Shown: positions 1 to 11,935, counted from the first letter of the stretch. The stretch is 64,000 nucleotides of DNA from Apostichopus parvimensis (GCA_000934455.1 KN883875.1:131309-195308), one strand, 5' to 3'. Notes: generated by a model from the letters alone, not told the origin. A program made the numbers and translations.

Positions 1-311
1 AGCCAAAATGAGAAGGATAAACAAAGGGCGTGAGACAGGGGGGGGGGGGGGGGGGGTCCTTATAGGTTAGGTAACCACTGGACAGAGCACTTGTGAGTTC
101 ATAGCCCATCGTGGTGAAGCAGTGCGTTAAATAGTGGTTACTGCATTAATTTATTTACTGTTCTCCAACATTTCATCTCCAACTTCTGGGCTGGGCTGTG
201 TAGCATATTAGCAACAAGTATAACAATTTACAAACCAGTACTTAGAAATGGGGGCACATAGAGAGTATGAAGACACACCCTTCAATTATATTTAACATCA
301 TTTTTACTTAC
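1..311. other. Gene-free stretch with poly-G run
   Basis: No coding signal is seen. A 19-base G run lies at 38-56. Similar G runs occur near 27431, 34036 and 54408, so homopolymer G is scattered through this genome. The only functional hint is at the right edge, where the minus-strand splice donor of the exon at 312-510 opens into this stretch as intron. Confidence 0.6.
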
Positions 312-510
312 TTGTTGCATATAGTTTTCTTATTTTAAACGCCTTCCAACTTGTCTCGGGCTCTGTGGTAGTCTTCAGAGCCGTTGCCAAACTTGCTGAA
401 GATTTGAAGGGGGGCCACAAACAGGTACCCTCAGAAACCATCCATTTCTCATTGATGATGGCTATCTCCTTAAAGTCCGTAAACTCCACAATTTGATACA
501 ATGGGTCCAT
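312..510 (-). CDS. First exon of a DUF4806-type protein (transposon-associated family)
   Basis: A minus-strand ATG at 508-510 opens a 66-codon frame ending at a good donor (CAA|GTAAGT, exon end 312). The peptide has a VEFTDFKEIAIINEKW block, then CLWPP, then a W about 20 residues later followed by IRKLY. From memory of the family, this is the N-terminal block (VEF..., W, C.WPP, W, +VL) of invertebrate proteins that carry DUF4806 at the other end. The rest would lie beyond the left edge of the window, so the DUF4806 part is not seen. It lies 140 bp downstream of a transposase remnant on the same strand. I recall such proteins being multi-copy and close to this transposase type, so a transposon passenger is as likely as a host gene. 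The family call is moderate; the exon itself is well supported. Confidence 0.55.
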
Positions 511-651
511 GCTAAGATTGAGTAATATAATTTTTCTAATTTATGTTAAAGTGATGATCATATATGCAAGTCAATGAAGTGTAAAAATGTATAACATTAA
601 ACTTAAACTAACAGTAACTGGCCTCAAGTCTCCTTAATATAAACTTGCTCT

Positions 652-1728
652 TTAATGTAGGATAGGCATAGCAATGAACCAATTTATATGCGGTAAAAGT
701 ACATATTTCTTAATTCTGCTTTTCTGAATTTCCCCCTTTCTCAACAGATGCCCAACTACTTGCCGCAGTGGCAGTGATGGCTTTTTCACCATTTTCTTCA
801 ATGTGTGATCTTCGTCAAGCATTTGTTGGAAACTTTCGTGAGTTCTTAAGCTATCTGTACTTTCTTTGTACAACATTTCCCCCATCCATGTTCCAGTTTG
901 TATGCACCGATCACAGCCTTTGTAGGAGGAATGCCCTTTTACACGCTTTATTAAGGCACGAGCTGGGGCATCACAAATAACAGCAGATATTGAAAATTGG
1001 TATTTTGCCCCACAATGCTCAATACCATGTTCTTCGAGACTTGTAACTTCGTCCAATAATGGTTTTAAGAATTCATTAACTGGAGATGGTTTCGACATTC
1101 CATAAAATAATCCAATTGGAAATGGTTTACTATCAAAAATTTGATCAGTGATGCCCAAAATTGGCCAGAACTGCATATTTGAACTGCGAAACAGGGGTAG
1201 ACCATCAATGTTAATTTTAATTGAGATAGATTATTTACATGGCTGTGATAACTGCAGTTTTGATTTAATGTAGTTAGCAATGCCAAAGTGATAGTACTTG
1301 CCCCCTGCTATGTTTTCGAAAGAAATGTCTTTAATAGGCTTTAGAAGTGATCTTGGATCCTTTGGCAAATCTATGTGGTATGGTTTTAAAATGTTTAACA
1401 AACTAGATACTGCTGTTTGAGATATGTTGTTTGATGTAGCCCATTCCCCCAACTGATCAGAGAGACTCATTTCATCAACATCTGACGTGCTACTAGAACA
1501 TGGTGAAAGCTCTTCAAATTCACTTTCAGAACTACTACTAGGCCTGTGGGTAATTCCAGGATTGTTTAATGTATTGTTGAAGAGGTGTTTGCTTTCAGAA
1601 GGCCTAGTGCTAAGCCTAACATTGTCATGGCCTGTTTGTGATACTGTGGGCCTAGAAGTTAAATTTAGTGCAATATTTGTGACTGGAATGTCTAAGTTGC
1701 TGGGCTCTTGAATCTGTTTAGGAACTTA
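652..1728 (-). pseudogene. Transposase of the FWPILG/CDAPARA type (tnp2-like), copy 1
   Basis: A single minus-strand frame of about 358 codons, broken by one in-frame TAA at 1231-1233. In order it has: an acidic Ser-rich linker; a block with LGEWATSNNIS and LPKDPRSLL; a GKYYHFGI motif; INIDGLPLF; the core FWPILGI; IGLFYGMSKP; ICDAPARALIKRVKGHS; and a C-x2-C pair (GCDRC). Similar proteins are common in invertebrate genomes; the order of motifs resembles plant CACTA tnp2, but superfamily membership is inferred. The frame diverges from the family after about 770, where the expected QFPLDYMHL block is missing, so the 3' half is lost. It was probably one exon of a spliced gene. A second copy lies at 10820-11935. 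Confidence 0.7.
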
Positions 1729-4159
1729 ACTCATCTATTTTGAGATAGGGGTGGTGCTTAAGTTGAAATTGTACATTACGTCTTGTTTTCCAATACGATA
1801 TTGGTTTTACATAAGCCATAACAAAGAAGAACTGTTGAAAATTCGTGACTTAAGCTACAGCCTACAGGCAGTTGTGCTCAACTGGCATAAAATTTCCTCT
1901 TATTCTCAGAGGGAACTATATTGAGTATTCAGGAGAGGTGTGGGGACTTGGTCTTTCCTAAACTGTTATTGTTAAATTAATATCCCAGTGTCCCTGGGCA
2001 ATCTCTTCTTTGGGATTGTGAACTAGCCTCTAGGATAGTATCGAATATGGTAAAAACCACTTTTGGTGCCTTTTTTGGTAATGTTCATGAATAAGATATA
2101 GGAGGGGAGGGGGTGATCCTAGCTTGGGGCAGTTTGAAACTGGGAGTGGGCCGAAAATTGTAGCTACCCCTGGGCCTAAGCTCAATTATTTACCTTAATT
2201 GTTTACCGTTCGAAGAATAGGCCTAGCCTTTTAATGTTTGAAAAAATAAAATTGACCTCCTATGTGTAGTTAATCTAGGCCTTGTCAGACTTTATAAAGA
2301 GTGAACACAATGAGGACGTTATCATTTTAGTTTCTGCCATACTCCAGTATAGGTTATAACTTAATTCGAGGAATCAACAAAAAAACAGACAAGGCCTAGG
2401 CTATAACATCCTACCGCCTGTGCAGTATATACAACAGCATACACTAGGTTGGCCCATAAATAAATCTGAGCCTAGACATAGTATAACAGTATAAGTATAC
2501 AGAGCAAGGTCCTTATTTCCACAAATTATATCGTCTCCTTGGCAGTTTTGTCTTTTTGAGACCGCTGCCACTAGTTTTTCATTTATTATATAAAAACCTT
2601 GTACTCCGAAAAATCTCGTAACCGCAAATCCCTGTTTGATGCTGATCAATTTGTTTTAGCTATAACGGCCGGTTAATGTATGTTAGACGTGGAATGTTTG
2701 TCACATATACAATATATAATCCATGCCTCGCGCGCTGCGAGATCAATCACGTGCATGTAAAACGTGTATGTGTACAGCAACTTATCATACTTTACCGTAC
2801 GTACGTACGTACGATTCGACCAGCCGGGCATTATGTAGGAGAGTGATTATTTATGTTAATATTTACGCGGGAAAACTTCAAGTTGAACATGTGAGGGCGT
2901 GTGTTTGCACTAAAAGGAATATATGACTTATCTAACGTGTGGGATTCATATCAGTTATACGGGCAAGGGATGATACACGTAGCATATTTGGTCCCCGCTT
3001 CCGGAAACTGAATAAATTAGAATTAATTATAGATCTGATACTGATCCAAATATTATACAAGTAGTCTATTTGTAATATGGAAGGTTGCAGGTGTGAAATA
3101 TTGTCGAATGAAACCCTTTGTTTGACTTTTTGCTTGCACACATTTTGCAAGTCGAAGAGGCACTCCCCCCATGTAATCCCCTATACCCCCCCACCGTCAA
3201 GGAAAATGTAATTTCCCCCCTATAGTTGCCTCAAGTACTCAATAGTAACAGCTCTACAGAATCGTGCTATTAAGGCTTAGATCTTTATCAAGTTTTAGTG
3301 TGATATAGCTCTGACTATTTGCACAAGAAATATTTGGAAGTAATTTATTTTGGATCCTTTTGTCAACAGCGTTTAATTCACCGAATGTTATATGTGGGCT
3401 TTACTTTGCATGTTTACAATTTTGTATTGACGTAGTTTGTGCTAAGAAAATGTAATCTTTTCTATAATTTTCAATTGTCCGATTGGTTGAATCATTAAAA
3501 GACCGTTTTGGACGACAATTCAATTTTTTTTTCTATTTCTTAAGCCAGGTTCGGCATTGCACGATCGTGTTTTAAGAATAAAATACGGTAGTGTTTCATA
3601 ACCGCGAAAATAGATCGCATTCTGGCGCAGGAGCTATGTTCGATCTACCTTTAGCAAATAACCAGTAGCTATGAAGGAGGTCCCACACTCTAGAAGTTTC
3701 AGCCTCGTCAACACTTAAAAGATGGGTCTGACCTATAATAAAGCATTAAAAACTTGACCCTTTGTTTATTTGCACGTGATTCATGATTGGGCCTATATGA
3801 CCAATTATCCTGCCTTCATGGGTCATGGCCAATCGTACATTACATGACCCAGCCTATACATGAGAATTAATGCGGAGTTTGGGGAGGGTGGGGGGTAGTC
3901 TGCAGTGCTGTGAGAATATAAAAACGGTATGAAAGAGTCGTACTGTTTTTATGTTGTTTACTCAGAGAAATGACATTAATTCCAATTTGAAATTATGAGT
4001 TGCCGTGGCAACAGCCCTAACGGCCCACACCACATTAACAAACAAATAGATTGTGACCGGAAATGGTGGATGAAACTCCCTAAAGGAGTGTTTGTGGGGG
4101 GGCGGGGAGGGGGCACTGCATGGCTACAGTGGCCCAGATTCTACCTAGAATTAAACCAA
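1729..4159. other. No recognised gene; simple repeats only
   Basis: Nothing here matches a family I know. A GTAC/ACGT tetranucleotide run lies at about 2798-2814. A minus-strand frame at 2401-2649 begins with SIKQGFAVTRFF and could be a 5' exon, but it has no clear splice donor and no homology I recognise. C-rich (3161-3220) and G-rich (3875-3900, 4095-4115) patches are the only compositional oddities. Confidence 0.4.
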
Positions 4160-4797
4160 TGGTATATGCATCTCGACATTTTGACTGACATGTCGAGAAA
4201 GCGTCAGTATCTCGACAGAACTACGATTTTTGTCGAGAAGTTGATTTATTCTATAATGTGATAACATCTTCTCGCATGTCCCTTTATGACCACCGTAAAA
4301 GTGTCGTTTTGCACAATTACAACTCGTAAATATTAATAAAAAAACGAACAAGCAACAACACTGAATTATATGGAGCAACCAAAATTCAACGCAATTATAT
4401 AACGCTATGTTCGCGAGATTAGTATAGTGCAATTCGTCAAATCATTGAAGATTAATTTTCTTGTTAATTTCCCGACTTTCTTTGAAAAAAGTTTGGCACT
4501 CTTCAAATTATAGAAAGTTAATCCGTTGACGAGATCCGTCGGTTGTACGGTCAAAACGGCAATTTATAGAATCACGTTACCATCTCGCCTTTTTGCAGAT
4601 ATTTGTCGTTTTGTTAAAGTCGGTAATCCGCCAATGCAATTTGCAGAAACTTGAAGGAGATTCTTTATCTCGTCAACATTTCCCGATTTCTGTGATTTTT
4701 GAGATAGTAGCAACTCAGTATGCGACTCAGCAAATTACAGAAAATTAAAAGATTAACAACATCCAATATCTCGTCAAATATTAAAGTTTGTGAATTT
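4160..4797. repeat. Cluster of degenerate TCTCGACA/TGTCGAGA and TCTCGTCA palindromic motifs
   Basis: Repeated short motifs of the form CTCGACA, TGTCGAGA and TCTCGTCA are spaced tens of bases apart, mixed with imperfect repeats of AAATTACAGAAA / AATTATAGAAA. Matching sequence (TCGTCTCGTGAACTCC, then CACAATTTGCCGATG) resumes at 9376 on the far side of the copia element, so the element landed inside this repeat cluster. It may be the end region of an old DNA transposon or a decayed satellite; no terminal repeat was found. Confidence 0.4.
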
Positions 4798-5078
4798 TGT
4801 GAAATTATCGGTGAATGACATCGTGACGAAGGATAAAAAGAACGATGGAGAATTTCATCTGACTTTAACGATTGCTGTCTTTATTCGCTACCAACGAATG
4901 TATACTGTACAAAGGCTATCTCACACGTTCTACGATATAACACTACACACTATGCGAGCTTTATATATGATCACACAGAGCACATGTTTTCATCCGGGAA
5001 TCCAGGAATTCCACATGACCTGTGACCTGTTACAAAAGTACGGTAGCTTATAAAAGGCATCCTGGTTCACACTTAACA
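4798..5078 (-). repeat. 3' LTR of the copia element
   Basis: 281 bp, beginning TGTGAAATTATCGG on the plus strand and ending CACTTAACA. It matches 9075-9375 apart from one short indel and about one substitution. The polypurine tract lies directly inside it at 5079-5090. A TATAAAAGG-like string (TTATAAAAGGCATCC) near its right end may be the LTR promoter TATA box when read from the opposite copy, but orientation makes this uncertain. Confidence 0.93.
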
Positions 5079-5154
5079 CCCCCACTTGAACCAAAATGCA
5101 TCAACAACAGAGCTTAACACAGTTAGTTAATACGGTATCAATAGTTATGGTAGT

Positions 5155-7915
5155 TTACAAAAGCCCAAAAAGGTTGGGTTCAAAATGTTTATACTTCCTC
5201 TTACTCAGAGACTTAGTAAAAATATCAGCTACATTATCTTCTGTAGGTACATACATCAATTCGATCTTTCCATTTTGTACTTCAGATCTCACAAAATGAT
5301 ATTTTATATCAATGTGCTTGGTTCTTTGATGACATACTGGCTTTTTAGCGAGAGCAAAAGCGCCTTTATTATCGTCATACAAAATGCATCTTTCATAGTG
5401 TGAGTTTTTGTCTATCTCCCTAAGAGACTGGAGTAGTGACAAAGCTTCTTGGGTTGCGGCAGCCATTGAAACATATTCTGCCTCACATGACGAAAGTGCT
5501 ACAGATTGCTGCTTTTTAGACTTCCATGATATGGGTGATGAATTGTCAGCTAAATAAAAGCAGTGACCAGTGGTACTCTTCCTGTCCTCAGAAGAGCCCC
5601 AGTCAGCATCGAAATAACCAACTAACTTAAGACCTCTGGCTGACGTGTGAAAAGATCATTTGTGATCTAAAGTGCCTTTAACATACCTTAGCACATGTTT
5701 AACACAAGTATGATGTTCAACAGTTGGTTTAGTCAGATACTGGGATAACTTTGTGACAATCCAACACAGGTCGGGTCTCGTGCAGACCATTGAGTAAATC
5801 AATGAGCCAATCATTTCCCGATAGAGAGATTCATTCTCAACTACACCTCCCTCTGAAAACTCTAACTTTGGTTCACTTGGTGTGCTCCGTGGTTTGCAGT
5901 CTTCCATTCTGAATTTGCATACAATTTTCTTGAGATAGTTGCCCTGATTCATTGTGACCTTCAAGAACTGTTTGACAGAATTCAACAGATCATCATTGTT
6001 AGTTGCAAGTAAGATATCATCAACCCAAACAAGTAGTATAGCCCTACCTTTGTCAGCACTCAATATATATACACAGGGATCACATTGTGATTGAACAAAA
6101 CCTTCATTAACAAGACATTCATGTAACATACAGTTCCAGTTACGGCCGCTTTGTTTAAGTCCATACAAAGATTTGTTTAAGCGCCATACAAGATTATTAC
6201 CTGATTTAACCTCAAAGCCTTTGGGTTGTTCAACATAAATCTCGCAGTCAATGGGTGCATTTAGGTATGCGGTTTTCACATCAAGTTGATGTACATTTAG
6301 ACTACTCCACAGCTAGTTGCATTAACATTCTAACTAAGGTCATCTTTGCGGTCGGGGCAAAGGTTTCATGGTAATCTACATCTGCAACTTGACTGAAACC
6401 TTTGGCTACATATCTAGCCTTGTGTCTAGTAGATTCATCAGGGTTTTCCTTTATGGTATATACCCATTTTCCCCCCACTATCTGCCTACCCTCTGGCAAA
6501 TTGGTAACGGTGAAAGTATCATTCTCAGTAAGAGATTGCATCTCTTCTTCCATGGCTCCTTGCCACATAGGGGACTCAGGGCTTGAGATGGCATCCTCAT
6601 ATACTTCGGGAACATTAAATAATACCCTGTAACAATAATCAATATTGCAACTTAGTTTATCTTCAACTACTTGCTTAACATCCTCACCAACAACAAAATC
6701 ATCAAAATAATTCGGTGTAGACCGTACACGTTCAGGGTAACGTTTCCTAGCATTTGTGCTACCTTCAGGTGATAACACAGGTTGGCCAACTGTCTCTTTC
6801 ACATTTTGTTTGCCAACATTGAGTTGACTGTCATCATTTTGATCAACGGCCAAATCATCATCAGTTACTGAAACATTAGGTACACTTTGACTTTCATAAA
6901 GATCAGTAAAATGAACACAACGGTATCTTTTGATAATGGTAGATTCAGGGTGATACACAAGATAGGCTGGGCTATTCCTATCATATCCAACAAATTTTCC
7001 CTTCCTGCATCTAGCATCTAATTTTCCCTTCTGCCCATGGTCATACCCATAACAATCAGTGTCAAATATATGCATGTTTTTCACACTTGGCTGTTCACCA
7101 GTGAATAGAAAGAATGGAGTTTGCTCAATGCGACTACTGTAGCACCTGTTACGTACATATGCAGCAGTCATAACGGCATAAGTCCACATAGATTTAGGTA
7201 ACTTTGACTCGAGTAACATGCAACGAGCCATCTCAAAGAGTGTTCTCCAACCACGTTCTGCCGTGCCATTCTGGTGTGGAGAATATGGGGCACTTGTTTC
7301 ATGTTTTACAATATTTTTGAGAAGTACATCTTGGAACTCTTTACACATGAATTCCGTCCCATTGTCACTTCTCATACATTTTACATTACCGAACTGTGAC
7401 ACATCTGCCATAAATTTCTCAAGTGCCTGTGTACTATCTGACTTTTGCCTTAAGAAGTACGGGAAGATTACACCGGAATAATCATCAGTGAATGTTATGG
7501 CATACTTAAAGCCCTCCTTTGCTGTGGGGGTTATCGGTCCCGCAAGATCTGTATGGACCAGCTCAAGGATTGACTTTGCTCTTTTTCTAGGAGCAGTACT
7601 TTTAGCCAAAGTTTTCTTTCCCATAATGCAAGGTTCACATACAAAATTTTGCTTTCAGCCTATTTTCATACCATCAACGATATTTTCTAGCCTCATCACA
7701 TCAGACACATTACAATGGCCCAATATACAGTGCCACGTATTGAGATCGCGAGTTACATTAAGAAAATCAACATTACCACTAGCATTTCTAAAAACATTGA
7801 TGTAATATAATCGACCATGTTGGAAATTTTTAAATACTGTACCATCAGGGGCAATTAACTTGGAGTCATCCCTGCTGAAAATTACAGTTGCACCACTTTC
7901 GGTAGCAGCTCGCAC
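5155..7915 (-). pseudogene. copia pol: integrase, reverse transcriptase, RNase H
   Basis: Going from right to left: an integrase with the HTDLAGPI and TDDYSG blocks and the catalytic E region (NGTAERGWRTL) at about 6.9-7.9 kb; reverse transcriptase with VGGKWVYTIKENPD, LYGLKQSGRNWN and the YV/VDDILLA catalytic box at about 5.65-6.6 kb; then an RNase H tail with the HIDIKYHFVR and VADIFTKSL blocks at 5.15-5.5 kb. These are standard copia landmarks. The region is broken in a few places and is treated as a fossil. Confidence 0.88.
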
Positions 7916-7949
7916 CGAGAAAATACTTTGAGGGTAGCTTGGTATGCAC

Positions 7950-9070
7950 AGAGCATTTCACAATGTTACATCAGCACTTTTACCATCTTTGTCCTGAAAC
8001 TTTAGCCTTGCTTCACCACGTTTCTCTGCAACACCGGTTTCATGTCTTCCATCCGCTAATTCGATAATATGATCCTTTGGCTCGAAGGAATGGTGAAAAC
8101 TAACAAAACAGGATTCATCATTTATAATATGGCTTGTAGATCCGCAGTCCACCAGAAGCATGTGACTCAATTTTTCTTGTTGGGGATCGAAGTCCAGCTT
8201 GAATGCAAAGGAATGGGTGTCCCCTGTTGTTTCTGGGACATCATTAGCTTTCTTCACATTAGTCTTTTGTCTCCTACATGTCCTGTCAGTGTGGTTTGAT
8301 TTCTTGCAGTTGTTGCACCACAACTTGGAGGTCTTCCACTTTTCTGTACCCGTAACATTAGGCCTGCTTGCTTTGCCACTCACAGGACAGTTTATAGAAA
8401 TATGGCCGTAGTTCCCACATGAGTAACATTTCACACCTTGATAATGTGTGTTTGACACTGTCCTAAAGACACTATCATCTTCTGTTTTGTGTGCATTTTC
8501 CGTCTCTTCGTAACTTCTTAACATGACCTTAAATTCTTGAAATGTGACTTCTTTGTCACTATGGGTAACCACTACAACGAACGGCTTATACTGGGAAAGT
8601 AGCCCCTTTAAAATCATTGCAATTAGAAGACTATCACTTACAGTCTCACCTGAGTTATTCAACGCCGTGGCGGCTTTTTCCGCCCGTAGGATGTAGTCGG
8701 TAACGCTCTCGTCGACTCCTTTGACTAACGAGGTTAACTCGGTGTATAGGCTTATGATGCGTGGCTTACTCGATCCTGCATAATGGTCTCTCAAAATTTT
8801 TAAGGCGGCACGCCCATCATCAACTGCATCCCTCATTACTAGGGATAGACTTCGATCGTCTAAAAACTGGATCAATTCTGCGTATGCCTCCTCGTTCTTC
8901 CCGGCAAAGCCATCGGGTAATGGGTCGGTGTTGGCTGGCAGCAATATGGTCTCCTTCAGCTTCTTCAGTTTTAGGTTGCCTAGAAACTTTACTTCCCCAT
9001 TGTTCATATCTGTTCTCATCTCCGTCGAATTATAGCCTGTTCCACCTTCCAGTTGAGGCACTGGGCCCAT
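7950..9070 (-). pseudogene. copia gag and start of protease
   Basis: The minus-strand gag region includes the helical capsid part of the UBN2/gag-pre-integrase kind (blocks such as SLVKGVDESVTDYILRAEKA) and a CCHC zinc knuckle, CYSCGNYGHISINC. It then runs into a retroviral-type aspartic protease with the active-site motif DCGSTSH near 8150. It supplies the particle protein and the protease of the element above. It is part of a broken copy. Confidence 0.85.
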
Positions 9071-9074
9071 AACC

Positions 9075-9375
9075 TGTGAAATTATCGGTGAATGACATCG
9101 TGACGAAGGATAAAAAGAACGATGGAGAATTTCATCTGACTTTAACGATTGCTGTCTTTATTCGCTACCTTGCAATACAAGAGCTGCACAACGAATGTAT
9201 ACTGTACAAAGGCTATCTCACACGTTCTACGATATAACACTACACACTATGCGAGCTTTATATATGATCACACAGAGCACATGTTTTCATCCGTGAATCC
9301 AGGAATTCCACATGACCTGTGACCTGTTACAAAAGTACGGTAGCTTATAAAAGGCATCCTGGTTCACACTTAACA
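9075..9375 (-). repeat. 5' LTR of the copia element
   Basis: 301 bp, the partner of 4798-5078. Its outer edge is followed by the AATTT target duplicate. The element's gag frame begins within about 10 bp of its inner edge, which is compact for a copia leader. Confidence 0.93.
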
Positions 9376-9380
9376 AATTT

Positions 9381-10126
9381 TATCACGTTATCGTCTCGTG
9401 AACTCCACAATTTGCCGATGTTTGTGGTTTACAAAAGTAAGTAACTTGTCAATGCAATGTCCCTTCTGCGCTTCCATAGTCTTGCATAGCGCATAAAAAG
9501 ATAACTGACATTCATCTTTCACGTTCGCTCAGCAGAAGATGAAAGCGCTGCCGACGCACATTTGTCTACGGAAGTGTTGTAAATGCGTAGTCGGGAATGT
9601 GGTTGTGTTTGTGAGGATATGGGGAGGGGGTCTAACGAGGTATGCTCTTAATCGTGCATCAAAAGATTACTTGATTCATAATTGTTATGTGGAGCTGCCA
9701 TGACCGAAACAATTATTTAAGTTAAACGTGACCTTAGTATTACTGCACCAGATATTGCTGTGCGATATTTAATGTAGGCCTATGGTTCTTTCTTTCACTC
9801 GCAGTGCAAGTGTTATGGAAGAAACCGAGTGTCGATTTGCAATATATTTGTTAACGTGTTTAACATTGCTCTATAGTTTCATTTTACTGAAAATATGTCT
9901 CCTTTTACTGGATTCAATTCAGTTTTACTTACCTTAATAACGGCATGATAAGCGAGAAGTTGTTGTTTTATTCTGACGGTACTTTCAAAGTTTTCGTCTG
10001 AGTCGCATATGATTGCCAGTGTTAAGTTGGATGTCACGGATACACGTATTTCCAAATGTTTATTTTACGTTATATTAATAAACTGTATTAAATGTCGAAG
10101 GTATACGTATTCACGTAGGCGCCCGC
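9381..10126. other. No gene seen
   Basis: AT-rich sequence beginning with the continuation of the palindromic cluster interrupted by the copia element. The segment 9440-9580 is GC-richer (CTGCGCTTCCATAG..., GCGCTGCCGACGC), but no frame or splice pattern is convincing. Confidence 0.4.
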
Positions 10127-10875
10127 TGTTCAAGTTGATTCGACATCGATCCAACTGTTTATGATATAGTCTATTTCTAGATAGTCATTTGAGCGTATAA
10201 AGAGGGAAGCTTATATACTCCTACCGCCAATGTCGTTCCAACACCGAACTAGTTCAGCCGACGTCGATCCAACGAACCGTTTATGATTATACTATATTGA
10301 ATGGTCGTTCGAACGTCGGAGGAACGTTTTCAGTGGAGCGTCCCTTGTACATAGTTCACTCGACGTCTATCAGATCAACTGTAAAGGATTATTTTATTTT
10401 TATTAGTCTTTTCAGCGTCGGAAAGACGCTCTCAGTCGAATGAACGTTTTAAATATGACGTCTCTTGTTGACAGTTTAATCGACGTCGAACAGACTAACT
10501 GTACCCTACGATGAGTCTATTTTCTTTTAGTCTCTTGAAAGTCGGAGGGACGTTCTCAGTGCAACGTCGCCTGTCCGTAGTTCATCCGACGTCGATCCAA
10601 CGAACCGTTCATGATTGGTCTATTATAAAAGGTCATTTCGGCGTCGGCTGGACCATTCAAACGCGACGTATATTAAAGGGCTGTCATCCGAGGTCGTAAA
10701 GACTACCTTAATATAACTACGACATTAACAAACGTCCATCCGCCGTCTCAGAACGTCTAAAAGTGAAAGGATTAATTTGTGACGTCAATCCGACGTCTGA
10801 ACTACTACTTATGTTGGACACCGACGTTTAACCGACCATCTGGACCTAAACCCGACGTCGATCCGACGTCAAAAT
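10127..10875. repeat. Degenerate ~120-bp tandem repeats with GACGTCGATCC motif
   Basis: A unit containing 'GTTCA.YCGACGTCGATCCAACGAACCG', then a TTTATGATT-like stretch, then 'GTCGGA.GGACGTT.TCAGT.CAACGTC', recurs about every 100-125 bp from 10127 to 10690. Denser CGACGTC motifs continue to 10875. CGACGTCG is itself palindromic. The array ends just downstream of transposase copy 2 on the minus strand, so it may be the subterminal repeat region of that element, as CACTA-type elements often have. That link is inference. Confidence 0.6.
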
Positions 10876-11935
10876 GTTTATTGGGATACCATCTATAACA
10901 CGTGGTCCTAATCTTGTTGTCAATTTTGTGGTTTTTTGAGTGTTTGAGTGGGTGGTTGGGGGTTTGTCTCTGCAGGTCGGTGGGCATATTTAGAGTTTTG
11001 GCTCGCTTGACTTGAGTTTCGTTTATCAGAATAAAAAGCACCCTTCATCAACGGCATAATCAGTTTTCTTGTGACACCCAATCGAATGATATGCATGTAG
11101 TCTTGTGGAAAACACGATACCATTTTTATGCCCAGTCTTAACAATGGAGTTGGACCATGATGGTGATTGATATCTAACATATTTTAAAATGATTGATTAG
11201 TACGCTGTGCAGCATCGGTATCTGGAAATGTAAATTTTTCCAGATACATTCCACGTGTGACACATTTGTCACAACCACTGTAACCACTATGGGCCTTTTC
11301 ATTTTTTATTAAAGCACGTGCTGGTGCATCACACACAAAAGATCTGACTTTGAAATGATATTTATTATCATTAGATATAATTCCTTCATGATTCAAATGT
11401 ATTGCTTCTTCCACAAAGGCATTGAGGAAGTGAAGATTACGCGGCTTACGTTGTCCATAAAACAAACCTATCACAAAAGGCTTTTGTAAGGGATATTAGC
11501 AACCATCCCTAAAACTGGGCAAAAATTATCATTTTAACTTTTAAACACAGGAAGCCCATCAACATTTATCTGAAGCTCCATGGAAGCATAAACATCAAAA
11601 TCTATTTTATTTTGGAATTGCTAAGGTGCCCTCTTCAATTCCAAAATGATAGTAACTACCACCAGATAGTGAAGTTGTTATATAATCCAATTAGTGTGCA
11701 ATAGCGTTATGGGGTCCTTCGGTAACTGTGGGAGTTGTTTTCTGAGTATTTCCAAGAGTTCAGCTAGAGATGAATGAGTTTTTCCATTTTGACTAGCCCA
11801 ATTAGAAAGGTATAATTGTAAGGTATCTTCTGGAGTGTCACTGAAAGCAACATCAGTATCCGATGATGAGTTAGGTATTTCTCTAAAATCTTCATGTTTA
11901 CCAAACTTACACCTTTCATCATCTATGTGTTAATT
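10820..11935 (-). pseudogene. Transposase of the FWPILG/CDAPARA type, copy 2
   Basis: On the minus strand, in order: acidic linker with SDTDVAFSDTPED; LYLSNWASQNGKTHSSLAELLEIL and LPQLPKDP; a decayed SYYHFGIEEG block; IGLFYGQRKP; VCDAPARALIKNEKAHSGY; GCDKC; FPDTDAAQRTNQSF; then GIKMVSCFPQDYMHIIRLGV, the block missing from copy 1. Several stops and frame shifts separate the pieces: the best open parts are 11184-11474 and 10920-11180. Copies 1 and 2 are clearly related but diverged, so this is an old family and not a local duplication. The LDYMHL-type motif in place supports a DDE-type transposase core of tnp2-like organisation, though the superfamily is not certain. Confidence 0.68.

Larger units (their letters stand above)
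4798..9375 (-). mobile_element. Ty1/copia LTR retrotransposon, minus strand
   Basis: A 4.58-kb element with two LTRs (TGTGAAATT...CTTAACA) and a perfect 5-bp target duplication AATTT at 4793-4797 and 9376-9380. On the minus strand the order is gag with CCHC knuckle, aspartic protease, integrase, reverse transcriptase, RNase H. Integrase before RT defines copia. A purine tract (AAGTGGGGG on the minus strand) abuts the 3' LTR, and a GGTTATGGGCCCAG segment abuts the 5' LTR where the primer site should be. The LTRs differ by one short indel and about one substitution, so the insertion is recent. The coding region is broken in a handful of places. It looks structurally whole but is not intact in coding. 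Confidence 0.93.

Noticed and set aside
1487-1711. 74-codon plus-strand open frame
   Set aside because: It is the reverse-complement shadow of the Ser-rich linker of transposase copy 1, which has family motifs on the minus strand.
5185-5403. Plus-strand frames across the copia element
   Set aside because: Antisense shadows of the RNase H and RT regions; no domain or splice support.
10127-10875. 5S rRNA or tRNA gene cluster
   Set aside because: The period is similar to small RNA gene arrays, but no A/B box or 5S-like sequence is present.
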